Positions 17,869 through 27,184 of a stretch of DNA of 64,000 bases are shown here, in pieces (positions within the stretch are counted from its first letter, which is position 1; each line of letters starts with the position of its first letter). Origin of the DNA: Sulfurisoma sp. (GTDB lineage Bacteria > Pseudomonadota > Gammaproteobacteria > Burkholderiales > Rhodocyclaceae); contig JAUYFI010000136.1 in NCBI GenBank assembly GCA_030691075.1, forward strand, positions 52,701-116,700, given 5' to 3'. A program made the position numbers and the translations under genes. The notes beneath the pieces were generated by a model. The model did not search any database and had not been told where the DNA came from. It worked only from the letters and a program-made list of their open reading frames with translations.

Positions 17869-18252
17869 CTACTTTGCCATCGACATCGGAATATTCGGAC
17901 TCAACGGATTGACATCCACCGTCTGTCGGTTGGGGATGATGACAAGATCCATGTCTTCCATCGGGATCGCGCCCAGGAGCGGCTCGTCGCCCAAGACCAT
18001 GGCGCCGGTGAAGCAGCGGCGGTTCTTGAAGCTCACCTCGACCGGGCCGACATAGGGAACGGTGATCTTGTGGCCGTTGGCGAGCGTGACTTCCCGGCGT
18101 TCCAGTTCCTTCAGGTCGAGTTGTATCGCCAGATGTTCGGGAATGCAAAGATGCACCGCGCCGGTATCCACCAGGGCATTGATCTCGATCGGCGATAGCG
18201 CGTTGCCGGCACTGGGATTGCGCAATTGCAGGCGGGTGCGGATGATGCCCAT
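17869..18252 (-). CDS. Retropepsin-like clan AA aspartic protease
   Basis: INALVDTGAVHLCIPEHLAIQLDL...LLGAIPMEDMDLVIIPNRQTVDVNPLSP. Confidence 0.85.
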   Translation of the reverse strand: MGIIRTRLQLRNPSAGNALSPIEINALVDTGAVHLCIPEHLAIQLDLKELERREVTLANGHKITVPYVGPVEVSFKNRRCFTGAMVLGDEPLLGAIPMEDMDLVIIPNRQTVDVNPLSPNIPMSMAK

Positions 18253-18298
18253 GTTCGATTCTCCTAAAAAACTACTGTCGCTGTAACCGCAATGATTG

Positions 18299-19093
18299 TC
18301 AAACCCAGTTTGGCTTGTGCTTGGCCATGAAGGCCGCCATGCCCTCCTGCGCCTCGGGCGTGGCGCGCACGCGCGCGATGCGCTGCGCCGTGTCCTCGAT
18401 CAGTTCGACGGAAAGCGGCCGGCCGGCGACGGCACGGATCAGTTCCTTGCATTCCGCCATGGCGTCCGGCCCATTTTTCCGCAGCGACTCGATGAGGTCG
18501 CCGACGGCATCGTCGAGCGCGGCCTCGTCGGCGACGATCTCGTGCAGCAGGCCGATGCGGTAGGCCTCGGCCGCCGAGAAACGCTCGGCGGTCAGCATGT
18601 AGCGCCGCGCGTGGCGTTCGCCGATGGCGGCGATCACATGCGGCGCGATGGTCGCGGGAATGATGCCGAGCTTGACTTCGGTCAGCGCAAACTGCGCGTC
18701 GAAGGTGGCAATGGCGATGTCGCAGGCGGCGATCAGGCCGACGCCGCCGCCGTAGGCCGAGCCCTGCACGCGGGCGATGACCGGCTTCGAACACTGCGCA
18801 ACGTGGCGCAGCATGTCCGCCAGGGCGCGGGCGTCGCGCAGATTTTCCCCGGGGCCCTGCGCGGCGATGCGCTGCATCCAGTTGAGGTCGGCGCCGGCGC
18901 TGAAACTCTTGCCCAAGCTGCCGATCACGATCACGCGGACGGCGGGGTCGGCTTCCAGCGTCACGACCGCATGGGTCAGCTCGGCAATGGTCACCTCGTC
19001 GAAGGCGTTGTGGCGCTCGGGTTGGGTCAGGGTGACGATGCCGACGCCATGGTCGACTTCGGTGAGCAGGTTGAGGTAGAGAGGGAGTGACAT
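18299..19093 (-). CDS. Enoyl-CoA hydratase/isomerase (methylglutaconyl-CoA hydratase-like)
   Basis: VGIVTLTQPERHNAFDEVTIAELTHA...AGADLNWMQRIA...VQGSAYGGGVGLIAACDIAIA. Confidence 0.92.
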   Translation of the reverse strand: MSLPLYLNLLTEVDHGVGIVTLTQPERHNAFDEVTIAELTHAVVTLEADPAVRVIVIGSLGKSFSAGADLNWMQRIAAQGPGENLRDARALADMLRHVAQCSKPVIARVQGSAYGGGVGLIAACDIAIATFDAQFALTEVKLGIIPATIAPHVIAAIGERHARRYMLTAERFSAAEAYRIGLLHEIVADEAALDDAVGDLIESLRKNGPDAMAECKELIRAVAGRPLSVELIEDTAQRIARVRATPEAQEGMAAFMAKHKPNWV

Positions 19094-19112
19094 GAGCGCT
19101 TCCGGCGGCGAA

Positions 19113-20720
19113 CTACATCCTGAAGATGCCAAAGCGCGTTGCCGCGATCGGCGCGTTGAGCGCGGCGGAGATGCCCAGCCCCAGCGCGCGCCGCGTCTGC
19201 GCCGGGTCGAGCACGCCGTCGTCCCAGAGGCGGGCGGTGGCGTAGTAGGGGTGGCCCTGCGCCTCGTACTGGTCGCGGATCGGCGTCTTGAAGGCTTCCT
19301 CGTCGGAGGCTGACCATGACTTGCCGGCGGCCTCGATGCCGTCGCGCTTGACGGTTGAAAGCACGCTCGCCGCCTGCTCGCCGCCCATCACCGAGATGCG
19401 CGAGTTCGGCCACATCCACAAGAGGCGCGGCGAATAGGCGCGGCCGCACATGCCGTAGTTTCCGGCGCCGAAGCTGCCGCCGATGAGCACGGTGAATTTC
19501 GGCACGGCGGCGCATGCCACGGCCGCGACCAGCTTGGCGCCGTCCTTGGCGATGCCGCCGTTCTCGACCTTGCGTCCGACCATGAATCCGGTGATGTTCT
19601 GCAGGAACACCAGCGGAATGCCGCGCTGGGCGCAGAGCTCGATGAAGTGCGCGCCCTTCTGCGCCGACTCGGAAAAGAGGATGCCGTTGTTGGCGACGAT
19701 GCCAACGGGATAGCCGTGCAGCCGGGCGAAGCCGGTGACCAATGTCGTTCCGTACCTCGCCTTGAACTCGTCGAAGCGCGAACCATCGACCAGGCGCGCG
19801 ATGACCTCGCGCACGTCGTAGGGCTTCTTGGTGTCGGCGGGGATGACGCCGTAGAGCTCTTCGGGGTCGTAGAGCGGCTCCTCGGGTATCGCGACATCCA
19901 GCGCGACGGGCTTGGTCCGGTTGAGATTGCCGACGATGCGCCGCGCGATGGACAGCGCATGGTGGTCGCTCTCGGCCAGGTGGTCGCAGACGCCCGAGAC
20001 GCGGGTGTGCACGTCGCCGCCGCCGAGATCCTCCGCGCTCACCACCTCGCCGGTGGCGGCCTTCACCAGCGGCGGGCCGCCGAGGAAGATGGTGCCCTGG
20101 TTCCTGACGATCACGCTCTCGTCCGACATCGCCGGGACGTAGGCGCCGCCGGCGGTGCACGAGCCCATCACCACGGCGATCTGCGGGATGCCGGCGGCTG
20201 ACAGATTCGCCTGGTTGTAGAAAATGCGACCGAAGTGGTCGCGATCGGGGAAGACCTCGTCCTGCAGCGGCAGGAAGGCGCCGCCGGAATCGACGAGATA
20301 GAGGCAAGGCAGCCGGTTCTCCAGCGCGATCTCCTGCGCCCGCAAGTGCTTCTTCACCGTCATCGGGTAGTAGGTGCCGCCCTTGACCGTGGCGTCGTTG
20401 GCGACGATCACGCACTCGACGCCATTGACGCGGCCGATGCCGGTGACCACCCCGGCGGCGGGGACGTCACCGCCGTACATGCCGTGGGCGGCCAGGGACG
20501 AAAGCTCGAGGAAGCTCGTGCCGGGATCGAGCAGCGCGTTGACGCGGTCGCGCACCAGCAGCTTGCCGCGAGCGAGATGCCTGGCCCGCGCCTCGTCGGA
20601 ACCGCCGCGCGCGACGCGCTCGGTCCGGGCGCGCAGGTCATCGACCAGCGCGCGCATCGCCGCGGCATTGGCGCGGAACTCGTCGGAACGGGTGTCGAGT
20701 TGGGACTTGATGACGGACAT
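19113..20720 (-). CDS. Acyl-CoA carboxylase carboxyltransferase subunit (methylcrotonyl-CoA carboxylase beta)
   Basis: Whole-length match to MCC beta-like carboxyltransferases; [43 protein letters not shown]. Confidence 0.94.
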   Translation of the reverse strand: MSVIKSQLDTRSDEFRANAAAMRALVDDLRARTERVARGGSDEARARHLARGKLLVRDRVNALLDPGTSFLELSSLAAHGMYGGDVPAAGVVTGIGRVNGVECVIVANDATVKGGTYYPMTVKKHLRAQEIALENRLPCLYLVDSGGAFLPLQDEVFPDRDHFGRIFYNQANLSAAGIPQIAVVMGSCTAGGAYVPAMSDESVIVRNQGTIFLGGPPLVKAATGEVVSAEDLGGGDVHTRVSGVCDHLAESDHHALSIARRIVGNLNRTKPVALDVAIPEEPLYDPEELYGVIPADTKKPYDVREVIARLVDGSRFDEFKARYGTTLVTGFARLHGYPVGIVANNGILFSESAQKGAHFIELCAQRGIPLVFLQNITGFMVGRKVENGGIAKDGAKLVAAVACAAVPKFTVLIGGSFGAGNYGMCGRAYSPRLLWMWPNSRISVMGGEQAASVLSTVKRDGIEAAGKSWSASDEEAFKTPIRDQYEAQGHPYYATARLWDDGVLDPAQTRRALGLGISAALNAPIAATRFGIFRM

Positions 20721-20821
20721 GGCTACGGAATCCTTGTCATGGCACATCGCCGATCGATGACAGCATGGCCGTCCGGCCTTTCGAGATTGATTGTGCGTCG
20801 TAACGAAAAGAGTTGCGATTC

Positions 20822-20854
20822 ATGCTGATTGTCAGTCGGATTGACAATCAGCAT
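20822..20854. promoter_or_regulatory. Perfect 13-bp inverted repeat ATGCTGATTGTCA-gtcggat-TGACAATCAGCAT, candidate operator
   Basis: Lies upstream of the carboxyltransferase start (minus strand); no T-tract, so not a classical terminator. Confidence 0.6.
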
Positions 20855-20889
20855 AGCCACAAAGGGACCGCACACGCTTTCCATGGTAA

Positions 20890-21504
20890 TCAGAATCCAC
20901 TATCCGCCAGCCACTTTTCGATTTGCGGCAGCCGGTCGACGCCGAGGAAGGGCTCGCCGTCGATGATGACATAGGGCGAGCCGCAGACGCCCTTGGCCAG
21001 GGCGGCGTCGACCTCGCGACGCAGGCGGTCCTTGATTTCGGGGGAGGCGAGCGCGGCTTCCAGCTCGCCGATTACCGTATCGCCAGCGCCGACTTTTTCA
21101 GCCAGGTCGAGCACCGTCGGAATGTCGTTGATGTCGCGGCCTTCCGTGAAGTAGGCGCGGAAGGCCGCATGGGCGAACCGGCGCGCCATCGCGCAGTCGC
21201 TGTCGTGCAGCCAATACCAGGCGCGCGCCGTGTTCTGGGTGGCGATGGGGAAGGCCGCCGGCGCCGCGTAGGGGATGCCGAGGAAGCGCGCCGAGCGCGC
21301 AAAGTCGCGCTTGCTGTATTCGCCCTTGAGCGGCACCTGCGCCAGCGGCTGCGCGCCGGTGGCCTTGAACACCACACCGAGCAGGATGGGCCGCCATTTC
21401 ACCTTGCGGCCGCAGCGCGCGGCGAGCTCGTCGATGCGCTCGCTCATCAGGTATCCGTAGGGCGAGGTGAAGTCGAAGTAGAACTCGATCGGCTCGGAAT
21501 TCAT
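20890..21504 (-). CDS. 2-hydroxychromene-2-carboxylate isomerase family (DsbA-like fold)
   Basis: IEFYFDFTSPYGYLMSERIDELAARCGRKVKWRPILLG...GVCGSPYVIIDGEPFLGVDRL. Confidence 0.9.
   Translation of the reverse strand: MNSEPIEFYFDFTSPYGYLMSERIDELAARCGRKVKWRPILLGVVFKATGAQPLAQVPLKGEYSKRDFARSARFLGIPYAAPAAFPIATQNTARAWYWLHDSDCAMARRFAHAAFRAYFTEGRDINDIPTVLDLAEKVGAGDTVIGELEAALASPEIKDRLRREVDAALAKGVCGSPYVIIDGEPFLGVDRLPQIEKWLADSGF
21076..21098 (+). repeat. Dispersed motif copy 5: CGTATCGCCAGCGCCGACTTTTT
   Basis: Inside isomerase gene (minus strand), encodes EKVGAGDT. Confidence 0.97.
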
Positions 21505-21807
21505 GTCAGTTGCCCCATGGCGCTTCGCGCCGAGAGCGACGGGAAGCCGACGCCGCTCATGTCATCCGGACCGGGCTGCGCCCGGCCCTCCTTCTTTACT
21601 TCGCCGCGTCGGCTTCCCGCCACCCTCGGCGGGGCACGCCGGCGCTTCTGGACGGCCAAACACCCACGTCTCTTCCCGATCGGACCGGTGGGATGCTCTG
21701 CGCAGCGAAGTAAAGAAGGAGGCGGCGGCCGAAGGCCGGCGCCGGGTGACATGAGCGGAGCAGAGCACCCCGCCGGTCCGACCGCGCACCAAACGTCGAG
21801 TTTCATC
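21505..21807 (-). repeat. Intra-operon hairpin element copy A (two hairpin units in opposite orientation)
   Basis: Shares ends and loop with copies B and C; stems 21540-21553/21606-21619 and 21678-21701/21760-21783. Confidence 0.8.
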
Positions 21808-22953
21808 CTAGCTCCCCGCCACGGCGCGGGCAATGACCAGGCGCTGGATGTCGGAGGCGCCCTCGTAGATCTGGCAGACGCGCACGTCGCGGTAGATGCG
21901 CTCGACCGGGAAGTCATTCACGTAGCCGTAGCCGCCGTGGATCTGGATGGCATCGGAGCAGGCCTTCTCGGCCATCTCGGAGGCGAACAGCTTGGCCATC
22001 GAGGCCTCCTTGAGGCACGGGTGGCCGGCGTCCTTGAGGCTGGCGGCGTGCCACAGCAGCTGGCGCGCCGCCTCGATCTGCGTCGCCATGTCGGCCAGGC
22101 GGAAGCTCACGGCCTGGTGCTCGATGATGGGCTTGCCGAAGGCCACGCGTTCGTGGGCGTACTTGACCGCGGCTTCGAGCGCGGCACGCGCCATGCCCAC
22201 GGACTGCGCGGCGATGCCGAGGCGCCCGGCCTCGAGGTTGGAGAGCGCGATGCGGTAGCCGTCGCCGGCGTTACCGAGCAGGCAGCCGGCGGGAATGCGG
22301 CAGTCCTCGAACACGATCTGCGCCGTGTCGGAGGCGTGCTGGCCGAGCTTGTCCTCGATGCGGGCGACGATGTAGCCGTTGGCATCGGTCGGCACGACGA
22401 AGCAGGAGATGCCCTTCTTGCCGGCAGTGGGGTCGGTGACGGCGAAGACGATGGCGATCCGCGCATTCTTGCCCGAGGTGATGAACTGCTTGACGCCGTT
22501 GAGCACCCAGCCGTTACCTGGGTCACCGTCTTTCACGGCGCGCGTCGTGATGGCGGACGCGTCGGAGCCGACGTGCGGCTCGGTCAGGCAGAAGCAGCCG
22601 AGCAGGTCGCCACTGGCGGCGCCGCGCAGCCAGCGCTCCTTCTGCTCGTCGCTGCCGTACTTGGCGAGGATGCCGCAGACCAGCGAGTTCTGCACCGAGA
22701 GGATGGTCGAGGTGGAGCCGTCGCCGGCGGCGATCTCTTCCAGCGCCACGACCAACGAGAGATAGTCGAGCCCGGCGCCGCCCCAGGCCTCGGGCACCAC
22801 CACGCCCCAGAGGCCGAGGCCGGCGAGCTCATCGAGCGCCTCGCGCGGGAAGGTGGATTCGCGGTCCCACTGCGCGGCGTTGGGGGCGAGCCGCTCGCGC
22901 GCGAAGTCGCGCAGGGTGTCGCGGATCATCTGCTGCGAGTCGTTGAGAATCAT
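21808..22953 (-). CDS. Acyl-CoA dehydrogenase
   Basis: RDTLRDFARERLAPNAAQWDRESTFPREAL...CSDAIQIHGGYGYVNDFPVERIYRDVRVCQIYEGASDIQRLVIAR. Confidence 0.95.
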   Translation of the reverse strand: MILNDSQQMIRDTLRDFARERLAPNAAQWDRESTFPREALDELAGLGLWGVVVPEAWGGAGLDYLSLVVALEEIAAGDGSTSTILSVQNSLVCGILAKYGSDEQKERWLRGAASGDLLGCFCLTEPHVGSDASAITTRAVKDGDPGNGWVLNGVKQFITSGKNARIAIVFAVTDPTAGKKGISCFVVPTDANGYIVARIEDKLGQHASDTAQIVFEDCRIPAGCLLGNAGDGYRIALSNLEAGRLGIAAQSVGMARAALEAAVKYAHERVAFGKPIIEHQAVSFRLADMATQIEAARQLLWHAASLKDAGHPCLKEASMAKLFASEMAEKACSDAIQIHGGYGYVNDFPVERIYRDVRVCQIYEGASDIQRLVIARAVAGS

Positions 22954-24134
22954 CAGACGAGCTCTATCGCCATCGCGGTGGCCTCGCCGCCGCCGATACA
23001 GAGGCTGGCGACGCCGCGCCTGCCGCCGTATTTCTTCAGCGCGCCGATCAGCGAGACCACGATGCGCGCGCCGGAGGCGCCGATCGGGTGGCCGAGTGCG
23101 CAGGCGCCGCCGTGGATGTTCACCTTCTCGGCGGGCAACTTGAGATCGTGCATCGCCGCCATGGTCACCACGGCGAAGGCTTCGTTGATCTCGAAGAAAT
23201 CGACACTGGCGGCGTCCCAGCCGGTTTTGACGAACAACTTCTGCATGGCGCCGACGGGGGCGGTGGTGAACCAGGCCGGTTCCTGCGCGTGCGTGGTGTG
23301 GGCGACGATGCGCGCGAGTGGCGTTGCGCCGAGCTGAGCAGCGGTCGAGGCGCGCATCAGCACCAGCGCCGCCGCGCCATCGGAGATCGACGAGGAGTTG
23401 GCGGCGGTGACCGTGCCATCCTTCTTGAACGCCGGCTTCAAGCCGGGGATCTTGTCGAGCTGGGCCTTGCCGGGCTGCTCGTCGCGGTCGATGATGACGT
23501 CGCCCTTGCGGCTCGATACCGTCACCGGCGCGATCTCCCAGGCGAAGGAGCCGTCATTGATCGCGCCCTGCGCGCGGGTGGTCGAGCGAATGGCGAACTC
23601 GTCCTGTGCTTGCCGCGTGAAGCCGTACTTCTCGGCGCACTCCTCGGCGAAGGTGCCCATCAATCTGCCTTTTTGATAGGCGTCCTCGAGGCCGTCGAAG
23701 AACATGTGGTCGAGCAAACTGCCGTGGCCGAGGCGGTAGCCGCCGCGCGCCTTGGGCAGGAGATAGGGCGCGTTGCTCATCGACTCCATGCCGCCGGCGA
23801 CGACGACGTTCTGCGAACCGGCGAGCAGCAGGTCATGGCCGAACATCATCGACTTCATGCCCGAGCCGCAGACCTTGTGCACCGTGGTGCAGCCGGCGGA
23901 GAGGGGCAGCCCCGCGCCGATGCTGGCCTGCCGCGCCGGCGCCTGACCGACGCCCGCCTGCAGCACGTTGCCCATGATGACTTCCTCGACGACTTCCGGC
24001 TTGATACCGGCGCGCTCGACGGCGGCCCTGATGGCGACGGCGCCGAGCTGCGGCGCGGTCAGGGAATTGAAGTCGCCTTGAAACCCGCCCATGGGCGTGC
24101 GGGCGGCGGAGACGATGACGATGGGGTCGTTCAT
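22953..24134 (-). CDS. Acetyl-CoA C-acyltransferase (thiolase)
   Basis: MNDPIVIVSAARTPMGGFQGDF...GGACALGHPIGASGARIV. Confidence 0.95.
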   Translation of the reverse strand: MNDPIVIVSAARTPMGGFQGDFNSLTAPQLGAVAIRAAVERAGIKPEVVEEVIMGNVLQAGVGQAPARQASIGAGLPLSAGCTTVHKVCGSGMKSMMFGHDLLLAGSQNVVVAGGMESMSNAPYLLPKARGGYRLGHGSLLDHMFFDGLEDAYQKGRLMGTFAEECAEKYGFTRQAQDEFAIRSTTRAQGAINDGSFAWEIAPVTVSSRKGDVIIDRDEQPGKAQLDKIPGLKPAFKKDGTVTAANSSSISDGAAALVLMRASTAAQLGATPLARIVAHTTHAQEPAWFTTAPVGAMQKLFVKTGWDAASVDFFEINEAFAVVTMAAMHDLKLPAEKVNIHGGACALGHPIGASGARIVVSLIGALKKYGGRRGVASLCIGGGEATAMAIELV

Positions 24135-24144
24135 GGCATGTCTT

Positions 24145-25311
24145 TCAGGCGGTTTCATTGAAGAGTTCGCGGCCGATCAGCATGCGGCGGATCTCCGACG
24201 TTCCGGCGCCGATCTCGTACAGCTTGGCGTCGCGCCAGAGCCGGCCCGTCGGGTATTCGTTGATGTAGCCGTTGCCGCCCAGCGTCTGGATCGCCTCGCC
24301 GGCCATCCAGGTGGCTTTCTCGGCGGCGTAGAGAATCGCGCCGGCGGCATCCTTGCGCAGGCCGCGCGCGTGGTCGGCACTGTCGCAGGCGCGGCCGACC
24401 GCATAGACGTAGGCGCGGCAGGCCTGCCAGGTGGAATACATGTCGGCAAGCTTGCCCTGCATCAGCTGGAATTCGCCGATGGGCTGACCGAACTGTTTGC
24501 GCTCGTGAACGTAGGGGACGACGACGTCCATGCAGGCGGCCATGATGCCCAGCGGCCCGCCGGCGAGCACGGCGCGTTCGTAGTCGAGGCCCGACATCAA
24601 GACCTTGACGCCGCCGCCGACCTGGCCGAGCACGTTCTCCGCGGGCGCCTCGCAATCCTGGAACACCAGCTCGCAGGTGTTGGAGCCGCGCATGCCGAGC
24701 TTGTCGAGCTTCTGCGCGGTGGAAAAACCCTTGAACCCCTTCTCGACGATGAAGGCCGTCATGCCTTTCGGGCCGGCTGCCGGATCGGTCTTGGCATAGA
24801 CGATCAGGGTGTCGGCGTCGGGGCCGTTGGTGATCCACATCTTGTTGCCGTTGAGCACATAGCGGTCGCCCTTTTTCTCGGCGCGCAGCCGCATCGAGAC
24901 GACGTCGGAGCCCGCGCCCGGCTCGCTCATGGCCAGCGCGCCGACGTGCTCGCCCGATACGAGCTGCGGCAGGTACTTCGTCTTCTGCGCCGCGCTGCCG
25001 TTCCTTCTCATTTGGTTCACGCAGAGATTGGAATGGGCGCCATAGGACAACCCGACCGAGGCCGAGGCGCGCGAGATCTCCTCCATCGCGACGATGTGGG
25101 CGAGATAGCCCATCGCGGTGCCGCCGTATTCCTCCTCGACGGTGATGCCGAGCAAGCCCATGTCGCCGAACTTGCGCCAGAGGTCGGCCGGAAACAGGTT
25201 GTCGTGGTCGATGGCCGCGGCGCGCGGCGCGATCTCGTCGGCGGCGAAGGACTGCACGGTGTCGCGCAGCATGTCGATGTCCTCGCCGAGGAAGAAGTTG
25301 AGTCCGGTCAT
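24145..25311 (-). CDS. Isovaleryl-CoA dehydrogenase-like acyl-CoA dehydrogenase
   Basis: [58 protein letters not shown]...[43 protein letters not shown]. Confidence 0.94.
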   Translation of the reverse strand: MTGLNFFLGEDIDMLRDTVQSFAADEIAPRAAAIDHDNLFPADLWRKFGDMGLLGITVEEEYGGTAMGYLAHIVAMEEISRASASVGLSYGAHSNLCVNQMRRNGSAAQKTKYLPQLVSGEHVGALAMSEPGAGSDVVSMRLRAEKKGDRYVLNGNKMWITNGPDADTLIVYAKTDPAAGPKGMTAFIVEKGFKGFSTAQKLDKLGMRGSNTCELVFQDCEAPAENVLGQVGGGVKVLMSGLDYERAVLAGGPLGIMAACMDVVVPYVHERKQFGQPIGEFQLMQGKLADMYSTWQACRAYVYAVGRACDSADHARGLRKDAAGAILYAAEKATWMAGEAIQTLGGNGYINEYPTGRLWRDAKLYEIGAGTSEIRRMLIGRELFNETA

Positions 25312-25572
25312 GTCAGTTGCTCCATTACGTTTTTGCACCATCCGCGACGCATGAAACGTCTTGTTCGTTGGGGGTCGGGGGGCGCCACTGGTGGCTGGAA
25401 GCGCCTGTGCCCCGGATCCGTCAAACAAGCACGGCGTTGCCAAATCGGGCCGGTGGGGTGCTCTGCGCAGCGAAGTAAAGGAGGAGGCGGCGGTCGAAGA
25501 CCGCCGACGGGGGACATGAGCAGCGCAGAGCACCCCATCGGCCCGATCACGCACCCAGCGTCCAGTTTCATT
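25312..25572 (-). repeat. Intra-operon hairpin element copy B
   Basis: Stem 25444-25466/25525-25547; conserved loop GCGAAGTAAAGGAGGAGG...GGGGACATGAGC. Confidence 0.8.
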
Positions 25573-26043
25573 TCAGCGGTCCGGCTTGCCGTGCATGGTC
25601 ATCAGCGTCTGCTGCATGGTCGCGCAGTGGGTGGTCTTGCCGGCCTTGACGACATAGGCGTCGCCGCGCGTGATGACAAGAGTCTTGCCCGACTTGATCA
25701 CCTCGCCGATGGCGATCAGCAGCTCGCCATCGGCGGGCGCAAGCAGGTTGATCTTGAATTCCACCGACAGCACCGAGGCGTCGGGCACCATCAGCGAGAA
25801 GCCGGCATAGCCGGCGGCGCTGTCGACGGCCGTGGTAATGATGCCGGCGTGGAAATAGCCGTGCTGCTGCGTCAGGTCGGCGCGGTAAGGCATGCGGATC
25901 TCGCACCAGCCGGGCTGGATATCCGTCAGTTCAGCACCGATCAGCGTCATCGCGCCCTGACGGGCGAAGCTGGCTCGAACCTTCTCGGCCCAGTGCGGAT
26001 CGCGTGGCTCGAAATGATGCTTCGGCGCCGTCGGCAGGTGCAT
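25573..26043 (-). CDS. PaaI-family thioesterase (hotdog fold)
   Basis: YRADLTQQHGYFHAGIITTAVDSAAGYAGFSLM. Confidence 0.9.
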   Translation of the reverse strand: MHLPTAPKHHFEPRDPHWAEKVRASFARQGAMTLIGAELTDIQPGWCEIRMPYRADLTQQHGYFHAGIITTAVDSAAGYAGFSLMVPDASVLSVEFKINLLAPADGELLIAIGEVIKSGKTLVITRGDAYVVKAGKTTHCATMQQTLMTMHGKPDR

Positions 26044-26159
26044 CGTAACTCCCTCGATCCCTGTTACCGCCACGATTGCTGCACTGCAACACTGGGCGAT
26101 ATTTCAAGTGTAGAATGATTTTTCGTTGCAGTTAAACAGAATACCCCCGGCGGATCAAA

Positions 26160-27182
26160 TTGAGCACAGCGATCTCCTACCCGCATGAAACACCGCCAGC
26201 GGCGGGCGTGACGCTGGTCGTCGCCCCCGGTGTCGAGTGGCTGCGCATGCCGCTGCCCTTCGCCCTCGACCATATCAATCTCTGGCTGCTCGAGGATGAC
26301 GATGGCTGGACAGCCGTCGATACCGGCATCGCGCTCGACAACGTGCGCGATGCCTGGAAATCGGCGTTGCGCCAGCGCCGACTTTTGCGGCAGATCGTCA
26401 CCCATTTCCATCCCGATCACCTCGGCCTGGCCGCCTGGCTCGAGGCGGAGACCGGCGCGCCGCTGCTGATGACGCTCGGCGAATACACCGTCGCCCAATT
26501 GATCGCCCACCAGGTGCCGCCCTACGACATCGAGTCCATGCTCGGATTCTTCCGCCTGCATGGTCTCGACGAGGAACGCATCGCCGCCCTGGCCAGGCGC
26601 GGCAACGCCTACCGCCGCGGCGTGCCGGCGATTCCCGCGACCTACCAGCGGCTGATCGACGGCGACGTGCTGAAAATCGGCTCTTGCTCCTGGCGCGTCA
26701 TCGTCGGCCATGGCCACGCCCCCGAGCACGCCAGCCTCTACTGCGACGAACTGCGCGTGCTGATCTCGGGCGACATGCTGCTGCCGCGCATCTCGACCAA
26801 CGTCAGCGCCTTCTCGGCTAGCCCCGAATGCGACGCACTCGGCCTCTTCCTCAAGTCCATAGCCTCGCTCAAGACGCTGCCCGGGGACACGCTGGTGCTG
26901 CCCTCGCACGGCCGTCCCTTCCGCGGCCTGCACGCGCGCGTCGACGAGCTGGTCGCCCACCACGCGGCGCGCTGCGACGACCTGATCAAAGCCTGCAGCC
27001 AGCCGCGGAGCGCCGCCGAATTGCTGCCCGTGCTGTTCCCGCGCGAAATCAGCGACGCCCACCAGACCATGTTCGCCATGGGCGAGGCGATCGCGCACAT
27101 CACACATCTGGAACAGGCGCGCCGCATCGAGCGCGCCACCGAGAATGGCGTCACCCGTTTCATAAACATTCATTCGGAGTAA
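26160..27182 (+). CDS. MBL-fold metallo-hydrolase
   Basis: HINLWLLEDDDGWTAVDTGIALDN...IVTHFHPDHLGLAAWL...ISGDMLLPRISTNVS; TTG start assumed. Confidence 0.92.
   Translation: MSTAISYPHETPPAAGVTLVVAPGVEWLRMPLPFALDHINLWLLEDDDGWTAVDTGIALDNVRDAWKSALRQRRLLRQIVTHFHPDHLGLAAWLEAETGAPLLMTLGEYTVAQLIAHQVPPYDIESMLGFFRLHGLDEERIAALARRGNAYRRGVPAIPATYQRLIDGDVLKIGSCSWRVIVGHGHAPEHASLYCDELRVLISGDMLLPRISTNVSAFSASPECDALGLFLKSIASLKTLPGDTLVLPSHGRPFRGLHARVDELVAHHAARCDDLIKACSQPRSAAELLPVLFPREISDAHQTMFAMGEAIAHITHLEQARRIERATENGVTRFINIHSE
26365..26386 (+). repeat. Dispersed motif copy 6: CGTTGCGCCAGCGCCGACTTTT
   Basis: Inside MBL-fold gene (plus strand), encodes ALRQRRLL. Confidence 0.97.
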
Positions 27183-27184
27183 CC

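Noticed and set aside
24369-24390. GTCGGCACTGTCGCAGG resembling the inverted motif core
   Set aside because: Two mismatches in 13, no A-tract; fits the conserved acyl-CoA dehydrogenase reading [11 protein letters not shown].
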